Numbered from the stretch's first letter, positions 7,321 through 15,381 are shown. The stretch: 18,648 bases of DNA from an uncultured bacterium (GCA_937995995.1 CALKIP010000184.1:1-18648); one strand, 5' to 3'. Notes: a model not told the origin generated them from the letters alone. Translations and numbers: made by a program.

Positions 7321-8596
7321 GCTGTGGCCGGTCGTCAAGCGCGAGTTCAACGAGATGGTCCGCACCAAGGCGTTCGTGATCGGCACCGTACTCGGTCCGG
7401 TGCTGATCGTCGGCCTCTTCGCGCTGCAGATCATCATGGCCATGGCGGGCGGAGGAGAGCGCACGATCGCGATCGTGAGTGAAGCGGACGAGGCGCTCGC
7501 GCAGCAGATCGCCGCCGCACTCGGCACCGATCGCACCACGATCGACGGCGAGGCGCGCTCGAGGTTCCTGGTGGAGACGCACGTCACCGGAGGCGGGGAC
7601 GCCGAGGCGCTGCGCGAGGAGTTGATCACACGCATCGAGGCCGACGAGCTGGATGGCTACCTCTGGCTGCCGGCGGGCATCGTGGACGGGGAGACCGCGC
7701 TCTACGAGGGGAGGAACGCCACCAACTTCGGCGACATGGAACGCATCCGCGCCGCCGTGCAGACCACGGTGCAGGGCGTGCGTCTCCGCATTGCGGGGAT
7801 CGACCAGGCCCAGGTCGCCCAGGCGCTCAGCCCCGTGGCGTTCGAAGCGCGCAAGACCGGTGACAAGGCCGCGACGGGGACGCCCGAAGCGCTCATCATG
7901 CTGACCTACATCCTCGGCCTGGCCGTCTACATGGTCATCATCCTCTATGGCAACTCGGTGCTGCGCGGTGTGCTCGAAGAGAAGCGCGACCGTGTGGTGG
8001 AGGTGATCATCAGTTCGATCCGCGCCGACCAGCTCATGACGGGGAAGGTGATCGGGATCGGCGCCGCGGGGGTCCTCCAGATCGCGATCTGGATCCTCTT
8101 CGCCGCACTCGCCCTCACGAAGGGCGACGGGATCGCCGCGCGCTTCGGCGGCACCCTGCCGGAATTGCCGGCCGTGCCGGCCTCCGTCGGCGGCGTCTTC
8201 CTCTTCTTCTTCCTGGCGGGCTTCCTCCTCTACGCGGGGTTGTACGCCGCGATGGGCGCGATCGCGACCAACGACCAGGAGGCGCAGCAGCTACAGATGC
8301 CTGTCATCATGCTCCTCGTCGTCGGGATCTCGATGATGGCGCCGGTGCTGAACGACCCGTCAGGCCAGATCGCCGTCATCGCGTCTCTCGTGCCGTTCAC
8401 GGCACCGATCGTCATGCCGATGCGCGCGGCGATCAGCGAGATCCCGCTCTCACAGCTCGCGGGTTCCGCCGTCATCGTCATCGGTACCGCCCTCGCCGTG
8501 CTCTGGCTCGGCGCGCGGATCTACCGCATCGGGATCCTGGCTACCGGGAAGCGGGCGTCGGTGGGCGAGGTGTGGAGGTGGTTGAGGACCGGCTGA
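7313..8596 (+). CDS. ABC-2 type permease, NatB-like
   Basis: The 427-residue membrane protein has the NatB/ABC-2 plan: one N-terminal transmembrane helix (about residues 21-45), an extracytoplasmic domain of about 145 residues, then five to six helices between 190 and 405. The conserved cytoplasmic stretch EEKRDRVVEVIISSIRADQL followed by MTGKVIGIG (222-250) is diagnostic for this family and follows the first helix of the core. GGAGGAGG at 7299-7306 gives a strong ribosome-binding site, and the start lies within the last codons of the ATPase gene, so the subunits are co-translated. It is the probable last gene of the forward operon, which ends at a hairpin directly downstream. Confidence 0.9.
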   Translation: MSRLWPVVKREFNEMVRTKAFVIGTVLGPVLIVGLFALQIIMAMAGGGERTIAIVSEADEALAQQIAAALGTDRTTIDGEARSRFLVETHVTGGGDAEALREELITRIEADELDGYLWLPAGIVDGETALYEGRNATNFGDMERIRAAVQTTVQGVRLRIAGIDQAQVAQALSPVAFEARKTGDKAATGTPEALIMLTYILGLAVYMVIILYGNSVLRGVLEEKRDRVVEVIISSIRADQLMTGKVIGIGAAGVLQIAIWILFAALALTKGDGIAARFGGTLPELPAVPASVGGVFLFFFLAGFLLYAGLYAAMGAIATNDQEAQQLQMPVIMLLVVGISMMAPVLNDPSGQIAVIASLVPFTAPIVMPMRAAISEIPLSQLAGSAVIVIGTALAVLWLGARIYRIGILATGKRASVGEVWRWLRTG

Positions 8597-8604
8597 CGCC
8601 GGCG

Positions 8605-8636
8605 GGGAGCGGCGGCGACCCAAGACCGCCGCTCCC
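8605..8636. terminator. Bidirectional hairpin between convergent genes
   Basis: GGGAGCGGCGG (8605-8615) and CCGCCGCTCCC (8626-8636) pair perfectly over 11 bp around a 10-base loop. The hairpin lies 8 bases after the permease stop and about 20 bases beyond the stop of the reverse-strand lipoprotein gene, where convergent transcripts must end. No T-tract follows on either side, so it would act as a Rho-assisted or GC-only terminator. Confidence 0.65.
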
Positions 8637-8653
8637 GCTGCCGCCAGGCAGCC
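8632..8653 (-). repeat. Dispersed copy of the 5' array unit
   Basis: Read on the reverse strand this segment is GGCTGCCTGGCGGCAGCGGG followed by AG. It matches 152-172 of the window (GGCTGCCTGCGGCAGCGGGA, then G) with one inserted G. It overlaps the right arm of the terminator hairpin. Confidence 0.6.
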
Positions 8654-8656
8654 CGA

Positions 8657-10207
8657 TTATCTCACCCGCAGATCCGCACTCGTGCGCGGCTTCAGCATCC
8701 AACCACCGCCACCGGCAAGGGGCACGAGCACGCCGATGGCATCGATCCTCGCGTTCGGCACGTACGGCGCCCGCTGGATTCCGGTATCCTGATCGATGAG
8801 CACCTGAACCGCGCCCGAACCATCGTTGACGGTCAGGAGGAAGTCGCGGGCGGCCGTGGTCGCGGTGTCCGTGACGGTCGCGTTGGTGATCTGCACGAGC
8901 GCCGCGTCGAGACCACCCGCCGCCCGGGCAGCCTGGGCCGTGGTGCGGGGACGCGGGGCGGGGGCGGTGCCGGCCGCCAGAATCGAGGCGGTGGCGTCCG
9001 AGAGGACCGGCTGCCCGTCCAGGACGGCGACGGTGCCAATCACGCGCACGCTATCGCCGGCGAAGAGGTTGGCCTGAGCGACGCGGATCGTACGCAGCGC
9101 GCCCGTCCGATCGGCCAGGTGCACGGTTGCATCGCCGAATGTGGCCCAGCCGTTCAGGGCGACGCCCTCCACGGCGACGCGCTTGCCGGGCTCGAGCGAG
9201 CGCACCTCCCTGAGGGTCGCCGAGGGGTACTCGAAGCTCAGGTCATTCGTGGAGCGAGGCTTGAGCGACCAGCGTCCGGCGCGCTCGGCGGAGGGGACGA
9301 GGAGGCCGCTCGATTCGACGATCGCGCCTGGGAGCGGCACGAGCCCGAAGCGGCCGCTGGTGTCGAGGATGACCTCGAGGGCGCCCGAGCCATCGTCGAC
9401 GATGAGCAGGTCGTCGCCGGTCGAGGTGCGGCGCACGTCGAGGACCGTAGCGCCCTCGATGCGCACGAGCGCGGCATCCCGTGCGCCGGAGCGGGCGGTG
9501 GACGCGGCCGCAGTCGACAACGTTTCGGGCGCGGGAACGGTCGATGCGCCCAGAACGAAGGCGAAGGCGTCGCTCAGGACCGGCTGGCCGGCCAGGCGAT
9601 CGAGGGTGCCGACGATGCGGACGCTGTCGCCGGCGGAGATGGCCGACGCGGCAACACCGACGGCACGGAGCGCGTTCATCGCGTCGCTCAGGTGGACGGT
9701 GGCATCACCGAAGGCACCGTAATCGTTGAGCGCTACGCCGTGCACCGCGACCCGCCTTCCGGCCGCGGCGGTGCGCGCCTCCGAAAGCGTAATGTGCGGG
9801 TAGCCGAGTGCGATCGTTACCGCCGGCGTGTCGACCATGGCCACGGTGATTCGGGCGGGATTGGTCGCCACGAACTCGAGGGTGTCCGGCACCGACGACG
9901 CATCGATGACGAGTTCGTAGCTGCCGACCTCGAGGTCGCCGAATGCGTAGCGCCCCGCCTCATCCGTCGTCACGCTGGCGATCGTGTCGCGGGCGCCAGG
10001 AAACGCGAGCCCCACGATGAGGCCCGGCACGGGCGCGTCGGAGCCCGCGTCGCGCTGTCCGTTGCCGTCGCGGTCGAGGTAGGCCGTGCCGACAATGGCG
10101 CCGGTCGTGCTGATGCCGAGAACACGACCGTCGCCCGCGTCGTCGCAGCCGGCGGCCAGGGTCACGGCGAGCGGACCCAAGAGCAGTAGTGTCAGATAGC
10201 GTCGCAT
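8657..10207 (-). CDS. Lipoprotein with SdrD-B-like domain and duplicated OB-fold-like modules
   Basis: The 516-residue protein begins with a lipoprotein signal (MRRYLTLLLL, lipobox LAAGC with Cys21). Residues 37-102 form an SdrD-B/Cna-B-like beta domain: GTAYLDRDGNGQRDAGSDAP with its calcium-type DxDxNG loop, and TTDEAGRYAFGDLEVGSYEL. Two homologous halves then span about 143-325 and 333-516, each with GKRVAVEGVALN-type, FGDATVHL, AGDSVRIVGT, GQPVLSD, DAALV.I, DDGSGA and LKPR elements. These short barrel-like elements resemble OB-fold modules of secreted nuclease-like and DUF5689-like proteins; no catalytic residues are apparent. The start at 10207 lies one base beyond the TonB receptor stop, so it is translationally coupled to it. 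It likely sits on the outer membrane as a receptor partner, which is inference from gene order. Confidence 0.85.
   Translation of the reverse strand: MRRYLTLLLLGPLAVTLAAGCDDAGDGRVLGISTTGAIVGTAYLDRDGNGQRDAGSDAPVPGLIVGLAFPGARDTIASVTTDEAGRYAFGDLEVGSYELVIDASSVPDTLEFVATNPARITVAMVDTPAVTIALGYPHITLSEARTAAAGRRVAVHGVALNDYGAFGDATVHLSDAMNALRAVGVAASAISAGDSVRIVGTLDRLAGQPVLSDAFAFVLGASTVPAPETLSTAAASTARSGARDAALVRIEGATVLDVRRTSTGDDLLIVDDGSGALEVILDTSGRFGLVPLPGAIVESSGLLVPSAERAGRWSLKPRSTNDLSFEYPSATLREVRSLEPGKRVAVEGVALNGWATFGDATVHLADRTGALRTIRVAQANLFAGDSVRVIGTVAVLDGQPVLSDATASILAAGTAPAPRPRTTAQAARAAGGLDAALVQITNATVTDTATTAARDFLLTVNDGSGAVQVLIDQDTGIQRAPYVPNARIDAIGVLVPLAGGGGWMLKPRTSADLRVR
8660..9211 (-). repeat. Internal duplication, C-terminal copy
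   Basis: This encodes residues 333-516 of the lipoprotein. It parallels the other copy with an offset of 190-191 residues, for example GDATVHLAD against GDATVHLSD, GQPVLSD in both, and LKPRTSADL against LKPRSTNDL. Confidence 0.8.
9233..9781 (-). repeat. Internal duplication, N-terminal copy
   Basis: This encodes residues 143-325 of the same lipoprotein. The two copies are about half identical by eye at the protein level and clearly diverged at the DNA level, so the duplication is old rather than an assembly artefact. Confidence 0.8.
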
Positions 10208-10208
10208 A

Positions 10209-13193
10209 TCAATAGCCCACGCGGAGTCCGATGCGAATCGAGCGGCCCGAGCCCCAGCGCTGGAGCAGCTTGCCGAAGTGCGGGTTGGCCACGAGCGGCA
10301 CGGTGACCCTTCCGGTCGCGGCGTCGACCTCGAGCGCCCGCGTCTCATCGATCAGATAGAGCGCCCGATCCGGAATGCCGACGTCGGACTCGACCAGGTT
10401 GAAGCCGTCGACGACGAGTTCGGCGTCCACGCCTAGGAAGTGCGGGAGGCCGATGCCGAGCCGCATGTCGACAGAGTGCACGCCCGGCATGCGGCAGGCG
10501 TTGCGCTCGACGAAGCCGTCCACGTGATCCCACAGACAATCCCAGTCGTCGATCAGTTCGGGGATGCCCTCGATGGCGTGTTCGACGAAGGCCGGATCGT
10601 TGCCGAACGCGCCGTCGCCATTGGCGTCGACGCCGTAGCGGAAGCCGGGCGTGAACGGATCACCCGAGCGGAATCGATAGATGCCGGCGATCCGAAGGCC
10701 CGCGAGGACCGGCAGCTTCAGCTCCGCACCGGCGACGGCGCGGTGCGGCACGTCGAAGTCCGAGCGACCTTCCGACCAGTCCTCGCCGTCGAGGCCGGCG
10801 GGGAAGGGGGAGAGCCCGTCGTCCGGACCGCCGCCCCGGCCGGAGAGCCAGTTGTCACGCGTTTCGGAGAAGGTGTAGCGGCCGAAGAAGGTGAACGGAC
10901 CATCCGTCCTGTGCTCGAGTGCCACGGTCACGCCCCAATAGTCGGAGCGGCCGTCGGCATTGATCGCATAGACACGGTCGTAGGCGTCGAAGCGGCGGTT
11001 CGAGCCGGGTACGGCGCCGAGCAGCCCGCCGTACTGGCCGAGCGTTCCGTAGAGCGGCCGGCCGTACTGGTCCTCCGCCATGGCGGCAGCGCGCAGGTTC
11101 AGGTCGACGCGGCGCGGCAGGAAATCCGTGCGACGCAGCGCCGCGTTGACGCTCACCGTCGTGCCGATCCCGAAGATGCGGCTCACGCCAATGCTCGCGC
11201 GGGTCGTGCGCGGAGCGGCGAACTCGGGGCCGAGCAGGGTCAGGACGTTGCCGGTGTCCGCGGTCGCTGCGGCGAGCGGCGCCTCCGGCCAGCCGCCAAT
11301 TTCCCCGAGTGCCCGGTACACCGCCGCGCGCCCATCGCTCAAGAAGAGTTCGCTCAGGACCGCCGGGTCGACGCGGTCATGGAAGACGCCGGCGGAGGCG
11401 TCGATCAGCCACCGGTGCTGCTGCCCTACATCCCAGGTCACTCCGACACGGGGGCTGAGCCGCGTGAGCGTGCGGTCGGCGGCCACGTTGGCGAGGCCGG
11501 TCAGCCGGTACCACTCCACGTCGGGCCGCAGATCGTCGATCGGCAGCTTCTCCAGCTCGTAGCGCATGCCGACCGTCAGATCCAGCCCAGGCATCGCGGA
11601 CCAGGTGTCCTGGACGAACGCCGCGGCCCGGGGCACGGAGTACGGCACGGCGGAGCTCGGCCCCAACGACCCGAAGCCGAATCCCTCGCCGCGGGCGAAG
11701 TCATTCGCGGCGCCGAAGAGATACCACCCATTACGGCCGTAGGCGTAGGCATCCTCGTAGCGGCTGTAGTCGAACGAGATGCCGGCCTTGAGGCGGTGCG
11801 CGCCGGAGGAGAAATGCAAACTCTGCGTCGCTTCGATGCTCGTTCGCTCGAGACGCGCCGGGAGCGCGGGATCGAGGCCGAGTCCGAGCCCGCCATCGAC
11901 GAGGCCGGTGAACGGCGCCGCGTCATCGGCGACGTCGAACTCACGCTTGCTCTGCCCGAAGCCGACGCGCAGCTCCTGCGAGAGACGGCTGCCGAGGCGA
12001 GAGGTCAGCGACGCGGCCGCGTAGATGTCGCGGATATCGGCAATGCCCCCGGCGCCACGTAGCCCGAAAGCAGTCGGCTCCATGCCGATGCTCGGGACGG
12101 TGGCGACGTTGGCGCGCACGGTGAGTGCATGGCCGTTCGCCACCCGCCAGTCGAGGCGAGTGAATGCCGAGACCACCTCGGTCCGCATGAGGCGCGGCTG
12201 CTCGAGGCTGGCCAGTTCGACGCCGAAGGAGTCACGGGCCACGGCCCGTCCCGCCTCGGCCGCCGACGCCAGCTCCCACGCCCTGGGGAGTGGCGTTTCC
12301 AACCGTCGGCCCTCCACGCCCACCACGAAGTGAGCCGTGTCGCGGATCAGCGGGCCGGAAGCCACGAACCCGCCCTGTAGCGAAGAGTGCGGCGCCGCCT
12401 CGAAGAAGTCCGACACTGACAGCGCATCGCCCGACCAGTTGCCGTAGCCGCGCACCGAGAAGTCGCGGCCGCCCTGCCGCGTATAGGCGACGAGTCGGCC
12501 ACCCGCGCCGCCGGGCCACTCCACATCCACTGCGCCGGGCCGCAATGCCGCGAGCCCGACCGCGCCGAGTGGCACCGATGCCGTCCGGAACGGATCGCCC
12601 AGGAATGCCGGGTGTCGTGCCGTCTCGAGCGACAGTCCGTCGACGACGATGTCGGTGAGCGAGGCCGGCAGCCCCTCGGCCGACAGATCGGCCGCGGAGA
12701 TCGAGGAGAGGATGGCCAGATCGCCCAACTGGTGGTCGGGTGTGGGGAGCGCGTCGAATTCGAACGCGGAGAAGTCCGCGCCCGCATCCGCAGCCGCAGC
12801 GGCGCCGAAACGCTCCACATCGACCTCTCCGATCGGCGGCGTCGCCTCGGCCAGAGTCACATCGAGGCCGATGCGCCGTCCGGCACGAACCGGGATCCCT
12901 TCCACACGGCGGGGACGGTAGCCGAGCCGCTCGGCCAGGAGGTCGTAGGTGCCGGGCGGAAGGAACGCCAGCTCGAAACGACCGCTCCATGACGCGTCGA
13001 TGACGTGGGAGACGCCGGTGCCGACATCCGTGAGAGTAAGTCGCACACCCGACAGCGACACACCGACCGAATCACGGATCGAACCGTGAAGCGTGCCGGT
13101 GGTCAGACTCTGGGAGGACGCGGGGCCGGCGAGGGCGAGGATAGCCGTCGCTGCGCCGAGAGCGCACACGAGCACACGGTGCCTTGGCTTCAT
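10209..13193 (-). CDS. Oar-like TonB-dependent outer-membrane receptor
   Basis: The 994-residue protein begins with a Sec signal (MKPRHRVLVCALGAATAILA, cleavage near ASS-QS), then a carboxypeptidase-regulatory-like beta domain at about 34-115 (TLHGSIRDSVGVSLSGVRL, GRFELAFLPPGTYDLLAERL). A divergent plug follows (about 130-260, with LTDIVVDGLSLE), then a long barrel of alternating strands ending in RIGLRVGY with a C-terminal aromatic residue. A DANGDGAFGND loop at 856-866 and the cysteine pair Cys886/Cys900 before the last strands are typical of Oar-like receptors. Such proteins take up or, in the myxobacterial Oar case, export large molecules using TonB energy. The ATG at 13193 is preferred to an in-frame ATG at 13268 because only it gives a signal peptide. 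The lipoprotein gene follows after one base. Confidence 0.88.
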   Translation of the reverse strand: MKPRHRVLVCALGAATAILALAGPASSQSLTTGTLHGSIRDSVGVSLSGVRLTLTDVGTGVSHVIDASWSGRFELAFLPPGTYDLLAERLGYRPRRVEGIPVRAGRRIGLDVTLAEATPPIGEVDVERFGAAAAADAGADFSAFEFDALPTPDHQLGDLAILSSISAADLSAEGLPASLTDIVVDGLSLETARHPAFLGDPFRTASVPLGAVGLAALRPGAVDVEWPGGAGGRLVAYTRQGGRDFSVRGYGNWSGDALSVSDFFEAAPHSSLQGGFVASGPLIRDTAHFVVGVEGRRLETPLPRAWELASAAEAGRAVARDSFGVELASLEQPRLMRTEVVSAFTRLDWRVANGHALTVRANVATVPSIGMEPTAFGLRGAGGIADIRDIYAAASLTSRLGSRLSQELRVGFGQSKREFDVADDAAPFTGLVDGGLGLGLDPALPARLERTSIEATQSLHFSSGAHRLKAGISFDYSRYEDAYAYGRNGWYLFGAANDFARGEGFGFGSLGPSSAVPYSVPRAAAFVQDTWSAMPGLDLTVGMRYELEKLPIDDLRPDVEWYRLTGLANVAADRTLTRLSPRVGVTWDVGQQHRWLIDASAGVFHDRVDPAVLSELFLSDGRAAVYRALGEIGGWPEAPLAAATADTGNVLTLLGPEFAAPRTTRASIGVSRIFGIGTTVSVNAALRRTDFLPRRVDLNLRAAAMAEDQYGRPLYGTLGQYGGLLGAVPGSNRRFDAYDRVYAINADGRSDYWGVTVALEHRTDGPFTFFGRYTFSETRDNWLSGRGGGPDDGLSPFPAGLDGEDWSEGRSDFDVPHRAVAGAELKLPVLAGLRIAGIYRFRSGDPFTPGFRYGVDANGDGAFGNDPAFVEHAIEGIPELIDDWDCLWDHVDGFVERNACRMPGVHSVDMRLGIGLPHFLGVDAELVVDGFNLVESDVGIPDRALYLIDETRALEVDAATGRVTVPLVANPHFGKLLQRWGSGRSIRIGLRVGY

Positions 13194-13515
13194 GAACGAT
13201 TTCGATGGTCGAGCGAAGAAGGAACGACACACGCGGCTCCGGCGAGCCGCCGCGCCGCAAGGTAGCACGCGCTATGCCCAGGGATCCGGCGCGGCGTCGG
13301 ACGTGGCGCCGAGAGCGGGACAGGGTTATGCTGGAGCGCAAAAGCGGCGCGCCAGGCGCAGATCGGCCGGTCGCGCCACGGCGGCGCCGCGCCCGCGGAG
13401 CTGCCGCGGTCGCGCACGCACATGCGTGACAATGTGGCACGCGGACCACAACCGTGGTGAGCCATCGCCGTAAAGCGCGAGCCGGCCGCATCCTCGTCGT
13501 GGAACAGGGCTGATC
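13194..13515. other. Divergent intergenic region
   Basis: This 322-base gap separates the reverse-strand receptor operon from the forward phosphatase gene and must hold promoters for both. No convincing -35/-10 pair was found on either strand. It contains a perfect 7-bp hairpin with a CGGC loop at 13233-13250, followed on the reverse strand by a T-rich run before the receptor start. It also contains short dyads at 13415-13428 and 13445-13458, and the 19-bp dyad listed separately. No credible gene is present. Confidence 0.6.
13424..13442. promoter_or_regulatory. 19-bp operator-like dyad upstream of phosphatase gene
   Basis: GCGTGACAATGTGGCACGC is symmetric: GCGTG, one base, CA, three bases, TG, one base, CACGC. 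Fourteen of its nineteen bases pair across the centre. It ends 73 bases before the phosphatase start, in the divergent control region, a position suited to a dimeric transcription factor. Its GTG..CAC half-sites resemble several regulator classes; the factor is not identifiable. Confidence 0.4.
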
Positions 13516-14118
13516 ATGTCGTCGACCCACGTCTCCAGAAATCCGCTGCGCCGCCTTGCCCGGGCGCTGCGCCACACGCCGGACCGCCTGCTCCACCCGC
13601 ATCGCCGGCGCCAGGCGCTCGCACGCTTCCGCGAGCGAGGCCTTCCCCGCACGATCCTCTTCGTCTGTCTCGGGAACGTGTGCCGCAGCCCGTACGCGGC
13701 GGTCTCATACGCGGCCATGCTGCCGGAGGATGCGCCGGAGCGGGCGGGGATCGACTCGGCGGGGTTCATCGGGCCCGGCCGACCATCGCCGACCGAGGCG
13801 ATCCACTGCGCCGAGCGCCGCGGCCTCGACCTGACCTTGCACCGATCGAAGCTGCTGACGATCGAAAACGTCGGCGCCGCCGAGTTGGTCGTCGTCATGG
13901 ACCGCAAGCAGAAGAACGACATCCTCCGCCTCTATGGTCGCCCACCGGAGTCCGTACTGGTGCTGGGCGACCTCGACCCGGAGCCGATCGACACCCGGGT
14001 GATCCGCGACCCCTGGGGTCACCCCGCGGAGGTGTTCGACGCCAGCTACGCACGCATCGACCGGTGCCTGCGTGCGCTGGTGGAGGCCGCGGGGGTGATG
14101 GCTACGGCGAGACGGTGA
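13516..14118 (+). CDS. Low-molecular-weight protein-tyrosine phosphatase
   Basis: The 200-residue protein contains the phosphatase P-loop CLGNVCRSP at residues 51-59 (nucleophile Cys51, Arg57, Ser58), directly after a hydrophobic strand (TILFVCLGNV), and the general-acid loop DPWG at 165-168 with Asp165. These are the defining parts of the low-molecular-weight family, which dephosphorylates tyrosine, often on BY-kinases that control exopolysaccharide export, or acts as an arsenate reductase. Here the P-loop lacks arsenate-reductase-type cysteines, so phosphatase is preferred. About 45 residues precede the core, very rich in Arg and His; this extension is atypical. The ribosome-binding site is weak. 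The polysaccharide deacetylase and formyltransferase 3-4 kb downstream suggest a role in polysaccharide control, by inference. Confidence 0.9.
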   Translation: MSSTHVSRNPLRRLARALRHTPDRLLHPHRRRQALARFRERGLPRTILFVCLGNVCRSPYAAVSYAAMLPEDAPERAGIDSAGFIGPGRPSPTEAIHCAERRGLDLTLHRSKLLTIENVGAAELVVVMDRKQKNDILRLYGRPPESVLVLGDLDPEPIDTRVIRDPWGHPAEVFDASYARIDRCLRALVEAAGVMATARR

Positions 14119-14168
14119 GCCGCCTCCCTGCCTGACGGAAGCGTTGCGCTCGTGACAAACGTCGTGAA

Positions 14169-14238
14169 CGCTGGGAGTTAGCGGTGTGGTACGCGGCCGC
14201 ATCTTGAGGAGAAGTCGCAACAGGCCGTAACTCCAGCG
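14169..14238 (+). promoter_or_regulatory. Inverted repeat in the leader of the CTPGYWK lipoprotein gene
   Basis: The left arm CGCTGG-g-AGTTA-g-CGG (14169-14184) pairs with the contiguous right arm CCGTAACTCCAGCG (14225-14238) over 14 bp with two bulged G. The loop of 40 bases includes a GCGGCCGC palindrome. The element lies 118 bases before the gene start, inside a 238-base intergenic region, and could be a structured 5' leader. It matches no riboswitch class that I could recognise. Confidence 0.45.
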
Positions 14239-14356
14239 TGTTTCCACGTCCTGTACTCACAACGCCTTGCGGGCGGCGGGCACAGGGCACCTCCCTTGCG
14301 AACGGGTCGGGTGAGTGCAGCATCTCCCACGTTCCCTCAGGACAAGGAAACCCCCC

Positions 14357-15154
14357 ATGAGATGGTATGGCAAGCTGCTCGGTGGCGCAGCCGCGGCTTT
14401 CGTGTTGACGGCCTGCGCCGAGGATGGCGCCCAGACGGGCGCCGAGGACGTTCTCGGACCCTCCGCCCCGGCCTTCAACGTGGTGCCGACGGGGTACATC
14501 GACGTTTACAAATTCGGGCCGGAAGGGACCTACGCATTCGAGGCCACGACGCCGGCCGGGACCTCGACCTTCTCCCTCGCCGCCGGGTCGCGGACCACCG
14601 TCTGGACGATGAAGGACCCGACGGCACCGCTCGCCACGGTCACGGTGACGGAGCTGCTCGAGCCCGGGATGCAGGTCGACTCGATCGTCGTGGTCGTGTA
14701 CACGGATGCGGTCCAGACGAGCAAACAGCTCCTGGTCGGAACGAACACCGCGACGGTCACCGATCTCAGCAACCTCACAGACGTGGCGTTCAAGTTCTAC
14801 AACTCGATGACCCCGCGCGGCGGGACGCAAGGTTGCACGCCCGGCTACTGGAAGCAGCCCCACCACTTCGACTCGTGGGTCGGCTACGCGCCCTCGGATA
14901 GCTTCGATGCGGTGTTCGGCGTGAACTACGGCGGCACGCTGCTCGGCGGTCTCAATGCCAAGGGCGGCGGCGTCCACGCGCTTGCCCGGCACGCCGTCGC
15001 GGCGCTGCTCAGCTCGTCCACGAACCGCGTCGACTACGCGGCCTCGCCGTCACAGGTCATTGCGGCCGTGCAGGCGGCTTTCGCGGCGGGCGACTTCAAG
15101 ACGATGAAGAACCAGTTCGAGCGCTGGAACGAGATGGGCTGCCCGCTGAACTAG
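14357..15154 (+). CDS. Predicted lipoprotein with CTPGYWK motif
   Basis: The 265-residue protein has a lipoprotein signal (MRWYGKLLGGAAAAFVLTAC, Cys20). Residues 45-150 are strand-rich and Thr/Val-rich, with repeated TV and VV pairs, suggestive of a beta-sandwich. A conserved-looking block follows: GCTPGYWKQPHHFDSW at 159-174, then GYAPSDSFDAVFGV. The CTPGYWK motif recurs in extracellular proteins of many bacteria, but its function is not known to me. The C-terminal part is helical, and Cys160 may pair with Cys262 near the C-terminus. AAGGA at 14344-14348 precedes the ATG. It appears to form its own transcription unit, with a structured leader upstream and a strong hairpin right after the stop. 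Confidence 0.82.
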   Translation: MRWYGKLLGGAAAAFVLTACAEDGAQTGAEDVLGPSAPAFNVVPTGYIDVYKFGPEGTYAFEATTPAGTSTFSLAAGSRTTVWTMKDPTAPLATVTVTELLEPGMQVDSIVVVVYTDAVQTSKQLLVGTNTATVTDLSNLTDVAFKFYNSMTPRGGTQGCTPGYWKQPHHFDSWVGYAPSDSFDAVFGVNYGGTLLGGLNAKGGGVHALARHAVAALLSSSTNRVDYAASPSQVIAAVQAAFAAGDFKTMKNQFERWNEMGCPLN

Positions 15155-15156
15155 GA

Positions 15157-15202
15157 CCGAGGGCCGCTACGGGGGGGCCCCAGGACGGGGCCTCCCCCTC
15201 GG
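15157..15202. terminator. Strong GC hairpin after lipoprotein gene
   Basis: GGCCCC (15176-15181) pairs with GGGGCC (15187-15192) around a five-base loop. GGGGG (15171-15175) then pairs with CCCCC (15194-15198) across a bulged T, and CCGA (15157-15160) with TCGG (15199-15202) across an internal loop. It starts 2 bases after the stop. The VanZ-type gene converges from the other side. No T-tract follows, and nothing else is seen up to 15381 except a short GGCCC/GGGCC hairpin at 15201-15213. Confidence 0.65.
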
Positions 15203-15381
15203 CCCGACGGGCCTGTGGGATCTCGGCTACTCGCTCCACAGAATGCCGTTCGGCGGAGTGCACCGCTCCCGGCTCCGACGCGAGTCGAATGTCGTAATGG
15301 ACGCACCGCCGAAGCCCGGCATCGAGAAAGGGCTCGGATAGCGTGCTCGATATCGATAGTGTTCGGACCTAGACGCGTCGC

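Noticed and set aside
10440..12062. 540-codon forward open frame opposite the TonB receptor
   Set aside because: It is the antisense shadow of a clear receptor gene; its translation has low complexity, no domain signature and no ribosome-binding site.
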